Shown in pieces: positions 17,699 to 25,134 of a stretch of DNA of 32,147 nucleotides. The notes below the pieces were generated by a model. That model made no database searches. It saw only the letters and a program-made list of their open reading frames with translations, and was not told the DNA's origin. Both the position numbers and the translations under genes were made by a program. Where the stretch lies: assembly GCF_023074175.1 (NCBI RefSeq), contig NZ_JADPKS010000109.1:1-32147 (forward strand), given 5' to 3'. Every line of letters starts with the position of its first letter. Position 1 is the stretch's first letter. The stretch comes from Bradyrhizobium sp. 139 (lineage in GTDB: Bacteria; Pseudomonadota; Alphaproteobacteria; Rhizobiales; Xanthobacteraceae).

Positions 17699-18136
17699 GT
17701 GCTCTCTTTGGCAGACAAACTCACGCCACAGCAAAGATCAGCAAATATGGCGCGAATCAGAAGTCGCCACACAACGCCAGAGCTCACTGTGCGCCGGATC
17801 GTGCACTCGCTCGGGTTTCGCTATCGCCTTCATCGACGCGATTTGCCGGGTACACCAGACCTGGTGCTCCCAAAGTCCAAGCGAGTGATCTTCGTGAATG
17901 GATGTTTTTGGCATCGGCACCCAAGTTGCCATCTCACTTCCATGCCCAAGAGTAACGTCGCATTTTGGGAGGCCAAGTTCGAGCGGACGGTGAGGCGTGA
18001 TGAAATGGCGCGGCGTGCTCTCCAAGAACTCGGATGGACCGTTCTCACTGTGTGGGAGTGTGAAACCAGGGATGTACAGAGCCTGGCTGGCAGGCTACGG
18101 AAGCTCTTGAAGTCAACCAATATGAAATTTTCATAA
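17699..18136 (+). CDS. vsr: Very short patch repair (Vsr) endonuclease
   Basis: A 145-aa protein. Vsr nicks DNA 5' of T:G mismatches that arise when 5-methylcytosine deaminates, so it normally accompanies a C5-methyltransferase. Conserved blocks are all present: the N-terminal RSANMARIRSRHTTPE, catalytic Asp54 in LPGTPDLVLP, the FVNGCFWHRHPSC core with the metal-site Cys and His residues, the RRDEMARRALQELGW helix and VLTVWECE. The frame is intact and length is typical. The GTG at 17699 is used; a TTG at 17708 is possible. The A/T-rich control region and the methyltransferase operon follow on the same strand, as expected for a linked mismatch-repair partner. Confidence 0.92.
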   Translation: MLSLADKLTPQQRSANMARIRSRHTTPELTVRRIVHSLGFRYRLHRRDLPGTPDLVLPKSKRVIFVNGCFWHRHPSCHLTSMPKSNVAFWEAKFERTVRRDEMARRALQELGWTVLTVWECETRDVQSLAGRLRKLLKSTNMKFS

Positions 18137-18216
18137 GCCATTGTAAATAAAGTAATCTTGCTCATTAGTTGCCAGAAATATACAACATATCCAAAAAATT
18201 ATCGTGTTTATCGCTT

Positions 18217-18243
18217 ACAATTCCCAAATATTTGTGGAATTGT
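18217..18243. promoter_or_regulatory. 27-bp near-perfect palindrome, putative operator
   Basis: Outer arms ACAATTCC (18217-18224) and GGAATTGT (18236-18243) are exact reverse complements. The ten bases between them, CAAATATTTG, are themselves a perfect palindrome, plus one extra T. It sits in an A/T-rich gap between vsr and the small first gene of the operon and overlaps a possible -35 box. A dimeric repressor site controlling the operon is the likely reading. A regulator such as the 73-aa product is inferred. Confidence 0.6.
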
Positions 18244-18259
18244 CGCGAGGTTCTATACT
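18232..18259 (+). promoter_or_regulatory. Possible sigma-70 promoter of the methyltransferase operon
   Basis: TTGTGG (18232-18237) and TATACT (18254-18259) are separated by 16 bases. The expected start would fall only about 10 bases before the first ATG, downstream of the SD at 18261-18266, so the transcript would be nearly leaderless. Either translation starts without the SD or the true promoter is further upstream in the A/T-rich stretch. Confidence 0.35.
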
Positions 18260-18275
18260 TAGGAGAGAGCTTTGA

Positions 18276-18497
18276 ATGCGGGACAAGCGCACAAAATTTG
18301 TTGAGCTGGCAAACAAGAGGGTGAACCGCGCAATCAAGGACCTGCGCCTCATTGGCAATCTCTCGAATCGAGCTGCCTATGACTTCCGTGAAGAGGACGC
18401 GCGAAAGATCGTCAAGGCTCTCCAAAAAGAGGTGGAAAGCTTGCGACAAAGGTTCGGCGGCACTTCTGAAGAGGCTGACAAGTCGTTCAGTCTGTGA
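18276..18497 (+). CDS. 73-aa conserved small protein, first gene of methyltransferase operon
   Basis: A basic, helical protein (RTKFVELANKRVNRAIKDLRLIGNLSN, then a charged helix with KIVKALQKEVESLRQRF). The SD AGGAGA is about ten bases before the ATG. I recall similar small proteins with a KxLRLIGNLSNR core encoded next to restriction-modification genes, but no function is established. Its position just after the palindrome suits a regulator of the operon or a small subunit of the complex; both are inference. The methyltransferase gene starts about 60 bases downstream. Confidence 0.7.
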   Translation: MRDKRTKFVELANKRVNRAIKDLRLIGNLSNRAAYDFREEDARKIVKALQKEVESLRQRFGGTSEEADKSFSL

Positions 18498-18560
18498 CTA
18501 TCCCGTCTAGACAATGAACAACTGGATGAAATCCAGCGCAGTTCTCAATTGATTGAAGAC

Positions 18561-19606
18561 ATGCACTCAAAAAGCAAACGTGGCGCTCTGACTTCTAACA
18601 AAATGCGCAAATTGAAAGTTGGCGCCCTCTTCAGCGGGATTGGTGGCTTCTGTCTCGCATTTGAAACGGCAGGTTTCGACACCGCATGGGCCTGCGAAAT
18701 CGATCCATATGCGTGCGCGGTCTACCGAAGGAATTTTCCCGCAAACCGACTTCTCCAAAAAGACGTCCGAGAGCTCAGTGTGCGGGGAGATCGATTAGAG
18801 CCCGTCGATGTTCTCCATGCAGGCTTCCCGTGCCAGAGCTTCTCCCAAGCAGGAGCGCGTTCGGGATTCGAGGATGAGCGTGGCAGACTGTTCTTCGAGA
18901 TCATACGCATCGTGAACGAGTTTAAGTCTCAGAAGCCTCCAGTCCTGGTGTTCGAGAATGCACCGTATCTCAAGATGGGTGAGGGAGGTGTTTGGTTCGC
19001 CGAAATCGCCCGTCAACTGCAGCAGGCGGGTTACTGGTTCCGCGAGAGTAACGCGAAGGAGCTCGACTTATTCGATCTTACTCCGATCCCGCAAAAGCGG
19101 TCCCGACTGTTCATGGTCGCCTGGTCACAGGATCATTTCCGAGACGGCAGATTCGAATTTCCAGGTGACACCTGCGATTTGCCTAAGCAGATTTCGAAAT
19201 TCATCGATTTCGAAGGCGAGAAAGATGACTGGTACTACCTCCCAGAGGAGAACCGCTACTTCAAGATGATCACGGGGCAGAAAAACGACAGGGGGAACGT
19301 TCGGCACCTGTACCAGCTCCGCAAATATTTCGTTCGGCTCAAAGAACCGAATGTTTGTCCGACGCTCACCGCCAATATGGGGGTGGCGGACATAACGTAC
19401 CTTTCATATGGGACTCGAAGGGGCTGCGAAAGCTAACTGAGAGTGAATGTCTTAAGCTTCAGGGCTTCCCCTCATCGTTCAAGTTTCCCGCCGACGTCTC
19501 AAGAACTCAAAGATACCAGCAAATAGGAAACGCAGTTGCGCCGCCCGTCGCGAAGTTGCTCGCGCAAGCGGTGAAGCAGAAATATCTGATGGAGCTCAAA
19601 GCATGA
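18561..19606 (+). pseudogene. C5-cytosine DNA methyltransferase, frameshifted in this copy
   Basis: It would transfer a methyl group from SAM to C5 of cytosine in a specific site. Motifs in order: I (ALFSGIGGFCLAFE), II (CEIDPYACAV), IV with catalytic Cys (DVLHAGFPCQSFSQAG), VI (VLVFENAPYL), VIII (IPQKRSRLFMVAW), the target-domain region, IX (CPTLTANMG) and X (QIGNAVAPPVAKLLA). The frame breaks at a run of five G (19379-19383). Adding one G gives TANMGGGGHNVPFIWDSKG and an intact protein of about 348 residues, so one base is missing. Without it the product stops at 19436, lacking motif X. The start is uncertain (ATG 18561 or 18603). Its stop overlaps the ATPase start as ATGA. Target sequence unknown. 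Confidence 0.85.
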
Positions 19607-21464
19607 AGGCCACCAACATAGGTTGGGAATTCCCAATTGATGGTGCGGATCAATGGAAGGGCTTCAATGATCCGGGCATTGAGCACTTTCGCGGAAGTCC
19701 TTTCGCCAGTCTTGCGCGCGAGGTTTTGCAAAACAGCCTCGATGCTCAGCTGAAGCGTCCGGTGACCGTTAAGTTCAGGTATCGTGAAGTTTCGCCGCGC
19801 GAGATCCCCGGGATCGATGAATTGAAGTCAGTGATGAAGCTCTGCTTGGCTTCGGCTGACGGTGAGGGCAAGAAAGCGAAAGAGTTTTTCGCGGCCGCGG
19901 AAAAAATCCTCAACGGTAAAGCTATTCCTGTCCTTTCGGTGCTTGAGAGCAACACCACGGGAATGAAAGGTCCCTGTCACAATGGCTCTCCTTACTTCGC
20001 CTATGTGAAGGCAAGCGGGCAGAGCAAGAAGGATGACGCTCGGAAGGCACCGGCCTTGGGTCATACGGCATCGGAAAATTCGCGCCCTTCGCCGTTTCCG
20101 ATCTGCGAACAATCCTAATTTCGACCGTCTACAAGGACGGAAATAATTTCAAGCAGCTCACCCAAGGTAAGGCTCTCTTGATGTCCCACGAGGACGAAGA
20201 AGGGCGCACCAGGCAGAATATTGGCTACTGGGGGCTAAGAGAAAACTGCATGCCCGTTGAAGGCGCTCCATCTAATGTTTCGGTCTGGGTGCCTCGCGCA
20301 AAAAATGCAGCAGAGATGCCTAAGTGCCTTGGTACGGCCCTGCATATCGTTGGATTTCACGCTGTAAAAAACTGGGAGCAACTGCTCACTGCTTCCATTC
20401 TGGAAAATTTCTTTGGTGCGATCTGGAAAGGTGCATTGGTCGTGGAGATAAATGCACGAACAATTTCAAAGGAAACAATTCACGACCTCTTCGAAGACGA
20501 ATCGGTCCGCGCTTCGCTCGAGGGCGCCAAGGGTCAGTCAGAAGGGTTCGACAATGCTAAGAGTTATTTCGCCACGCTCGCTTCCGCAGAGGAAGTTTTG
20601 GTGGAAGATTCGGAGAACCGGGAAATAGGCAATTGCCAAATCCGGATCCTACTAGGCGATCAATTGCCGAAGCGAGTGGCGATCTTGCGAAATGGAATGC
20701 TAATCACTGACCAGATGGACAGATTGAAGAGATTTCCGGATTTCAAAGAGTTCGCGGCGGTGATCGAATGCCACAATAAGAAGGGCAACGAGCTTCTTCG
20801 AGACATGGAACCGCCCCGGCACAATGACTTCGAGCCAGATCGTCTTTCTCCAGAAAACATCGAGCGTGGACGAAGGGCGCTCATCGAGCTCGCGAGATGG
20901 GCTCGTGAAATGCTGAAGAGGCACGCGCGTGATCCAGTTTCCGAGATTTCTGACGTAAGAGAGCTGGCCGACTATTTCGCCGACGATGGAGAAGAAACTG
21001 GCGGCCAAAAAGGCGAGGAAGTGAATCCGATCGGTAAGATTGAGATTCGAGCCCAGCCGATGAAGCGTCCACCAGTTACCGTCCGAACGGACGAAGAGGA
21101 TGAGGATGAAAAGCAACGTGGCGCGCAAAAGTCCGGAAAGGGAACTAAGTCCAGTAAAGCCGCCAAATCTGCTGGTAAGTCCTCCAATCATATACACCTG
21201 AACAATTTTCGAAGTGTCACCATAAACGAGAAGCGCAGGCGGATCGCGATCACGCCTGATGTGTCGGGGAACATCGAACTCGTTTTGTACGAGGCGGGCG
21301 CGGATACTGATCGACGGCTAAATGTGGTGAAGACGTCAGTGGGAAGCGTTCGAAGTGGTATCGTTCGCAACCTACGAGCGCGACGGGGTAGCCGCATGAC
21401 GCTGGAAGTCGAATTGGATGCGAAGTTCCTGGGTGCGATGAAAGTGGCCGCTAATGCGATTTGA
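19603..21464 (+). pseudogene. GHKL (MutL/MORC/Hsp90-like) ATPase, frameshifted in this copy
   Basis: With one base restored this is about 620 residues. The N-terminal GHKL ATP site shows motif N (LAREVLQNSLDAQ: Glu40, Asn44, Asp47), a second motif LSVLESNTTGMKGP (residues 111-124, Glu where Asp is common) and the G2-type lid GLGSYGIGKFAPFAVSD. The frame breaks between about 20037 and 20052; adding one G to AAGG (20044-20047) gives DARKGTGLGSYGIGK. As read, translation stops at 20118, after the first two motifs but before the lid. The middle is helical, then a Lys/Glu-rich linker (residues about 500-530) and a C-terminal beta domain. Such ATPases couple ATP binding to clamp-like movement on DNA, and in restriction-linked loci may control cleavage; that role is inferred. 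Confidence 0.75.
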
Positions 21465-22299
21465 TAGCCAGAAGGCCTTTCCATACCCGGTTCTGCGTCC
21501 GGATATCGACGACTATGAGAGCGGTGAGTTTCAGACTACTGTCGATATTGTCAGCTCCGGCGATAACAAGAAGATTGTGTTGAAAGCTCACATCGCGCTG
21601 AGCATCGACGAGATCAAGAAAGAGATCGCGAGCGGCAATGCTTGCGTTTCTCTGATCATATCGTGCCGTGAGACGTATTTTCGTGACGCAATCACAAGTA
21701 AGAAGCTCGATATCGAAAAAGCCTTCACCAGCGGTCTTTTCAAGGGCGAGGTTGTTGTCTCACCGTTCATTGTTGCAACTAAGCCTATAAAAAAATTTCG
21801 CTGTCGGGACATCAATTCCGAATTTGGCGTGAAGGAGTTTTCGTTCGAAGTGGGCGAGGTGCTCGCGGCGGACGAGCCTCGTATGGTCTTCATCGATCGT
21901 GAGCTTTTCAAGCCGATCAGCTCGATCTTGCAACTTGTGAAGCAAGACAGTCTCGTCGGATTCGATTGGCGGCTACGCTTCGAAGAGAATAAAATTCAAC
22001 TTCAGCTTAGCCCGGAGGCAAAGGACGAGATCGACCGCGCCAGAAATAGCCGTCGTAACAAGGCCGTTCTTATCAATTCGCTCTATTTCGCGGCCATTGT
22101 GGAGGCGATTCATAAGTTGCGGGAAGACGAGGAGACGTTTGCTGATTTCAGGTGGGCGAAAATTCTAATGCAGCAATGTCACAACAACAGCATTGACTAT
22201 CGAACGCACGATGCTTGCGAAACAGCGCAGAGGCTACTCAAGAGCCCCCTATCGCTTCTCAAGCAATATGTCTTTGCGGACGGAGGGGATGATCAGTGA
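21454..22299 (+). CDS. Unknown protein of the methyltransferase-ATPase operon (281 aa)
   Basis: An intact 281-aa protein whose ATG lies inside the end of the ATPase gene (11-base overlap), so the two are co-translated. The N-terminus reads FPYPVLRPDIDDYESGEF. The first 170 residues look like mixed beta structure; the last 110 are helical and contain SRRNKAVLINSLYFAAIVEAI. No catalytic motif is visible. The FPYPVLRP opening occurs, as I recall, in uncharacterised proteins of similar gene clusters. A substrate-recognition or structural subunit is possible, on context alone. Confidence 0.7.
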   Translation: MRFDSQKAFPYPVLRPDIDDYESGEFQTTVDIVSSGDNKKIVLKAHIALSIDEIKKEIASGNACVSLIISCRETYFRDAITSKKLDIEKAFTSGLFKGEVVVSPFIVATKPIKKFRCRDINSEFGVKEFSFEVGEVLAADEPRMVFIDRELFKPISSILQLVKQDSLVGFDWRLRFEENKIQLQLSPEAKDEIDRARNSRRNKAVLINSLYFAAIVEAIHKLREDEETFADFRWAKILMQQCHNNSIDYRTHDACETAQRLLKSPLSLLKQYVFADGGDDQ

Positions 22300-23051
22300 A
22301 GCTGAGGTTCATCAAGGAGCGCGCGCTGGACGAGCTTCGGCGCGGCATCAGGGATAATCTGTCTCTTTATCGCGGCGGCGATTTTGGGCATCTCACGTTA
22401 GACCCATCGCTTAATTTCGAGAGCGATATCGAGGTCGATGAGAAAGTGTTGTCGAAGTTAAAGGCGCCAACCGGAGAAGATCTCTTCGACACTGACAATT
22501 GTACTTTGATGGTCAAAGCCTTGAGCGACCTGTCTCCGTATGAAGCGGCTGATGAGAGGCTTTGGGTCATGCTCTCCCATACGTTGATGCTCGATCACGC
22601 AAGGTTACGATGGCCGATTCCAAAGTCCGATGACGCTGCCATAAAGCACATCCAAAGTCATTTCTTCGCGTCTACCCAGCGGCAACTCGAAAGAGATAAC
22701 GTCGCGTCCCGGCTATGGTGGATGGGGCACTTGTGCCAACGCGTACAGGGCTTGTCGCTGAAGCAAAGCTTAGACATTCTTCTGCATCGTTCCGATGTCC
22801 GCGCCAATATCGTGGAGCGACCGACAACCGCACAAAGCATTCCGGTTTTCACAGCTCTGTTGCATAAGCTTGCAAAATCATACAACGGAAACCAGAAGCT
22901 ATTCGAGCGAAAAGCCTTCCGTACATTGATGGTGAAATTGAACGGCGTTGGGGGCTATAAGCTATTGGATGCGCTGGATAGTAAGTCTGTTGAAAAGTTC
23001 ATTGTAGAGATCATCACGCAAGATCTAAAGATGAAGGAACAGGAGATCTAG
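22296..23051 (+). CDS. Unknown protein, DUF6339-like, of the operon (251 aa)
   Basis: An intact 251-aa, mainly helical protein. The GTG start overlaps the previous stop as GTGA, with GGAGGGG just upstream, so the call of start is good. Conserved-looking blocks are ERLWVMLSHTLMLDHARLRW and RDNVASRLWWMGHLCQRV; these resemble the DUF6339 family as I remember it, which I could not verify. It has no nuclease motif that I can see. Tight coupling to the ATPase and 281-aa genes suggests one complex. Confidence 0.65.
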   Translation: MKLRFIKERALDELRRGIRDNLSLYRGGDFGHLTLDPSLNFESDIEVDEKVLSKLKAPTGEDLFDTDNCTLMVKALSDLSPYEAADERLWVMLSHTLMLDHARLRWPIPKSDDAAIKHIQSHFFASTQRQLERDNVASRLWWMGHLCQRVQGLSLKQSLDILLHRSDVRANIVERPTTAQSIPVFTALLHKLAKSYNGNQKLFERKAFRTLMVKLNGVGGYKLLDALDSKSVEKFIVEIITQDLKMKEQEI

Positions 23052-23064
23052 TGGCAGCAAACCT

Positions 23065-23643
23065 ATGAACATCGCTGTTCTAGGCTGGGGCTCAGTTGTG
23101 TGGAATGCCGGATCGCTGCATCTGGAGGGCAGATTCCAATGTGACGGCCCCGCTCTGCCGATCGAGTTCTGTCGGGTGTCCCGAGACGGTCGCCTGACGC
23201 TCGTTATCGATCAGCGCGTTGGAACGCCCTGCAAGACTTATTCGGCCAAGAGTGCCTTCGTCGATATCCATCAGGCAGTTTCCGATCTCGTTGCGCGTGA
23301 GAAGACACCTGGTCCGGCGCGAATTGGATTCGTAGATTTGATCCGCGATATAGGAAATGAAGATGTTAAGGCTAGGCAGCCTCGAACGTTTCAGATGATC
23401 TGTGAATGGATGCGCGAAAAGGGATTTGATGGCGCCGTCTGGACGGCTCTTCCTGCTAAATTCAAGCCAATTACAAATCGTGCGTTCAGCGTGCAAGCCG
23501 GACTTCAGTATTTGGAAGGGCTCGCTCCGGATAAGCTAAGTTTGGCGTTAAATTATATTCGGATGGCTCCCCCGGAAGTGCTGACTCCTTTCCGAGAGGC
23601 TGTGAACCGCAATTGGCCCGCAGAGAGGGTACAGGGCAACTGA
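23065..23643 (+). CDS. Gamma-glutamylcyclotransferase-like fold protein
   Basis: A 192-aa protein starting 13 bases after the previous stop. The N-terminus IAVLGWGSVVWNAGSLHLEG is like the GYGSL/W loop of the GGCT/BtrG fold, followed by ALPIEFCRVSRDGRLTLVID and a C-terminal helical part. Known members cyclise gamma-glutamyl groups; whether this one keeps the catalytic Glu is not clear by eye. It is the last gene of the operon. Why such a fold should accompany a methyltransferase and GHKL ATPase is unknown. Confidence 0.65.
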   Translation: MNIAVLGWGSVVWNAGSLHLEGRFQCDGPALPIEFCRVSRDGRLTLVIDQRVGTPCKTYSAKSAFVDIHQAVSDLVAREKTPGPARIGFVDLIRDIGNEDVKARQPRTFQMICEWMREKGFDGAVWTALPAKFKPITNRAFSVQAGLQYLEGLAPDKLSLALNYIRMAPPEVLTPFREAVNRNWPAERVQGN

Positions 23644-24234
23644 AGCGACTATTGCGCTAATACGCCAGTCTATTCGGCTATGCTTGCGGCACACGACGCG
23701 CCAGACTCATGCTCTTAGGATCCCGATGAACTGCTCTGCCGAACAGCGGTTGCGCTTTATGCTCTAGTCCTCGTGGGCCAGAACGATCTTTCAAGCTGGA
23801 TCAAACTTGCGGGGTTCGGCGACTAGCTGCCGATCACAAACGCCTTGCAACGGTGGCATCATGCCCCTGTTTTGCCCGACGAGTCAAACGACGAGCGACG
23901 TCATCCGAAACCCGCCGACACTACGATCCTCGCTTCTTTCTGCTGATCTTCAGAAGCGTGACCTGAAACCAGGCCGCAATGTCGACAATGACGCGCTCCA
24001 GCGCCCATTCACAAGCCTCATCGGTACCCACCCCTCTCTAATCTTACCGCCGCATCAGACCACTCCGGCCCTCGCGTAAGTCATTGATCTTGCGCCTGCC
24101 GGCTACTGTGCATGGGGTTGTTTTCGAGTTTTTTTTGTTGTCCGGTCGCGGGAGACGTGGGACTTGATCGTCGCGCACGCTGGCCGACGCCACCGGTTCG
24201 GGCCGATGATCGTCACCCAAAAAGCGAGACGGAC
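23644..24234. other. Intergenic region at island edge, with possible REP-like element
   Basis: About 590 bases without a credible gene. The stretch at about 23851-23896 (GGTGGCATCATGCCCC, then TGTTTTGCCCGACGAGTCAAA) has a small hairpin (GGCAT/ATGCC) and resembles repeated intergenic elements I recall from Bradyrhizobium. The minus strand at about 23930-24030 reads like the end of a gene (ALERVIVDIAAWFQVTLLK). No tRNA, att repeat or transposase is visible, so the right border of the accessory block is not defined. Confidence 0.35.
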
Positions 24235-25095
24235 ATGCAATCTGCGGGCAGCGGCTGGGGCAACGGGCTTCTTGGCGTCATCATCTTCAGCGGCTCGTTG
24301 CCGGCGACGCGCGTGGCGGTCGGCGGTTTCTCCGCGCTATTTCTGACGTCCGCGCGCGCGGTCGTCGCGGCACTGATCGGTGTGGCCGTGCTCGGCCTGC
24401 TCCGTCAGGCGCGGCCGCAGCCGACGGATCTCGTCTCGCTCACCATCGTCTCCATCGGAGTCGTGGTCGGCTTCCCCCTGCTGACGGCGCTCGCACTCCA
24501 GCACATCACCTCCGCGCATTCGATCGTCTTCATCGGGCTGCTGCCGCTGTCGACGGCGATCTTCGCCGTGCTGCGCGGCGGCGAGCGGCCGCAGCCGCTG
24601 TTCTGGCTGTTCGCCGTCCTGGGCAGTGCCACAGTGGCGGGCTTTGCCCTCTCGCATGACGGCTCGGCGTCGCTCACCGGCGATCTCCTGATGGTCGCCG
24701 CCATCGTGCTGTGCGGGCTGGGTTATGCCGAAGGCGCCGCGCTGTCGCGCCGCCTCGGCGGCTGGCAGGTGATCTCCTGGGCGCTGCTGCTGGCATTGCC
24801 GCTGATGGTGCCGGTCGCGATCCTGACATGGCCGCCGACATGGAGCGGGGTAGGCGTGCCCGCCTGGATCGGGCTCGCCTACGTCTCCGTCTTCAGCATG
24901 TTCGTCGGCTTCATCTTCTGGTACCGCGGCCTTGCGATCGGCGGCATTGCCCGCGTCGGTCAGTTGCAGCAGCTCCAGCCGTTCTTCGGCCTCGCGCTCG
25001 CCGGCTTCCTGCTGCATGAGCCGGTCGCATGGAGCATGATCGCCGCGACCGCGCTCGTCGTCGTCTGCGTCGTGTTCGCGCGGCGGTATGCGTGA
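24235..25095 (+). CDS. EamA/DMT-family exporter
   Basis: A 286-aa inner-membrane protein with about ten hydrophobic segments arranged as two five-helix EamA repeats, the typical length for this family. EamA proteins export metabolites or amino acids; the substrate here cannot be told. Visible repeat features are GVIIFSGSLPATRVAVGGFS near the N-terminus and FIFWYRGLAIGGIARVGQLQ in the second repeat. The ATG at 24235 is preceded by GAGACGGAC and begins at the first transmembrane segment; an in-frame start at 24112 would add a poor N-terminal tail. G+C content and codon use look like conserved chromosome. Confidence 0.88.
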   Translation: MQSAGSGWGNGLLGVIIFSGSLPATRVAVGGFSALFLTSARAVVAALIGVAVLGLLRQARPQPTDLVSLTIVSIGVVVGFPLLTALALQHITSAHSIVFIGLLPLSTAIFAVLRGGERPQPLFWLFAVLGSATVAGFALSHDGSASLTGDLLMVAAIVLCGLGYAEGAALSRRLGGWQVISWALLLALPLMVPVAILTWPPTWSGVGVPAWIGLAYVSVFSMFVGFIFWYRGLAIGGIARVGQLQQLQPFFGLALAGFLLHEPVAWSMIAATALVVVCVVFARRYA

Positions 25096-25112
25096 GGCCG
25101 TGTGCCTCACGC
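25090..25112. terminator. Strong hairpin between convergent genes
   Basis: GCGTGAGGC (25090-25098) pairs perfectly with GCCTCACGC (25104-25112) around a five-base loop. It overlaps the EamA stop codon and lies in the short gap before the convergent REC-EAL gene end. There is no T run, so it is a terminator-like stem rather than a classical intrinsic terminator. The motif CTCACGCTTGC is repeated just after it. Confidence 0.5.
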
Positions 25113-25134
25113 TTGCTCCCTCACGCTTGCCCCT

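Noticed and set aside
19379..19383. Phase-variable poly-G tract in the methyltransferase gene
   Set aside because: Only five G residues; known slipping tracts are usually eight or longer, so a fixed deletion or read error is more likely.
23807..24079. Plus-strand 90-residue ORF after the GGCT-like gene
   Set aside because: Low-complexity Ser/Thr/Pro composition, no SD, and it spans the REP-like sequence.
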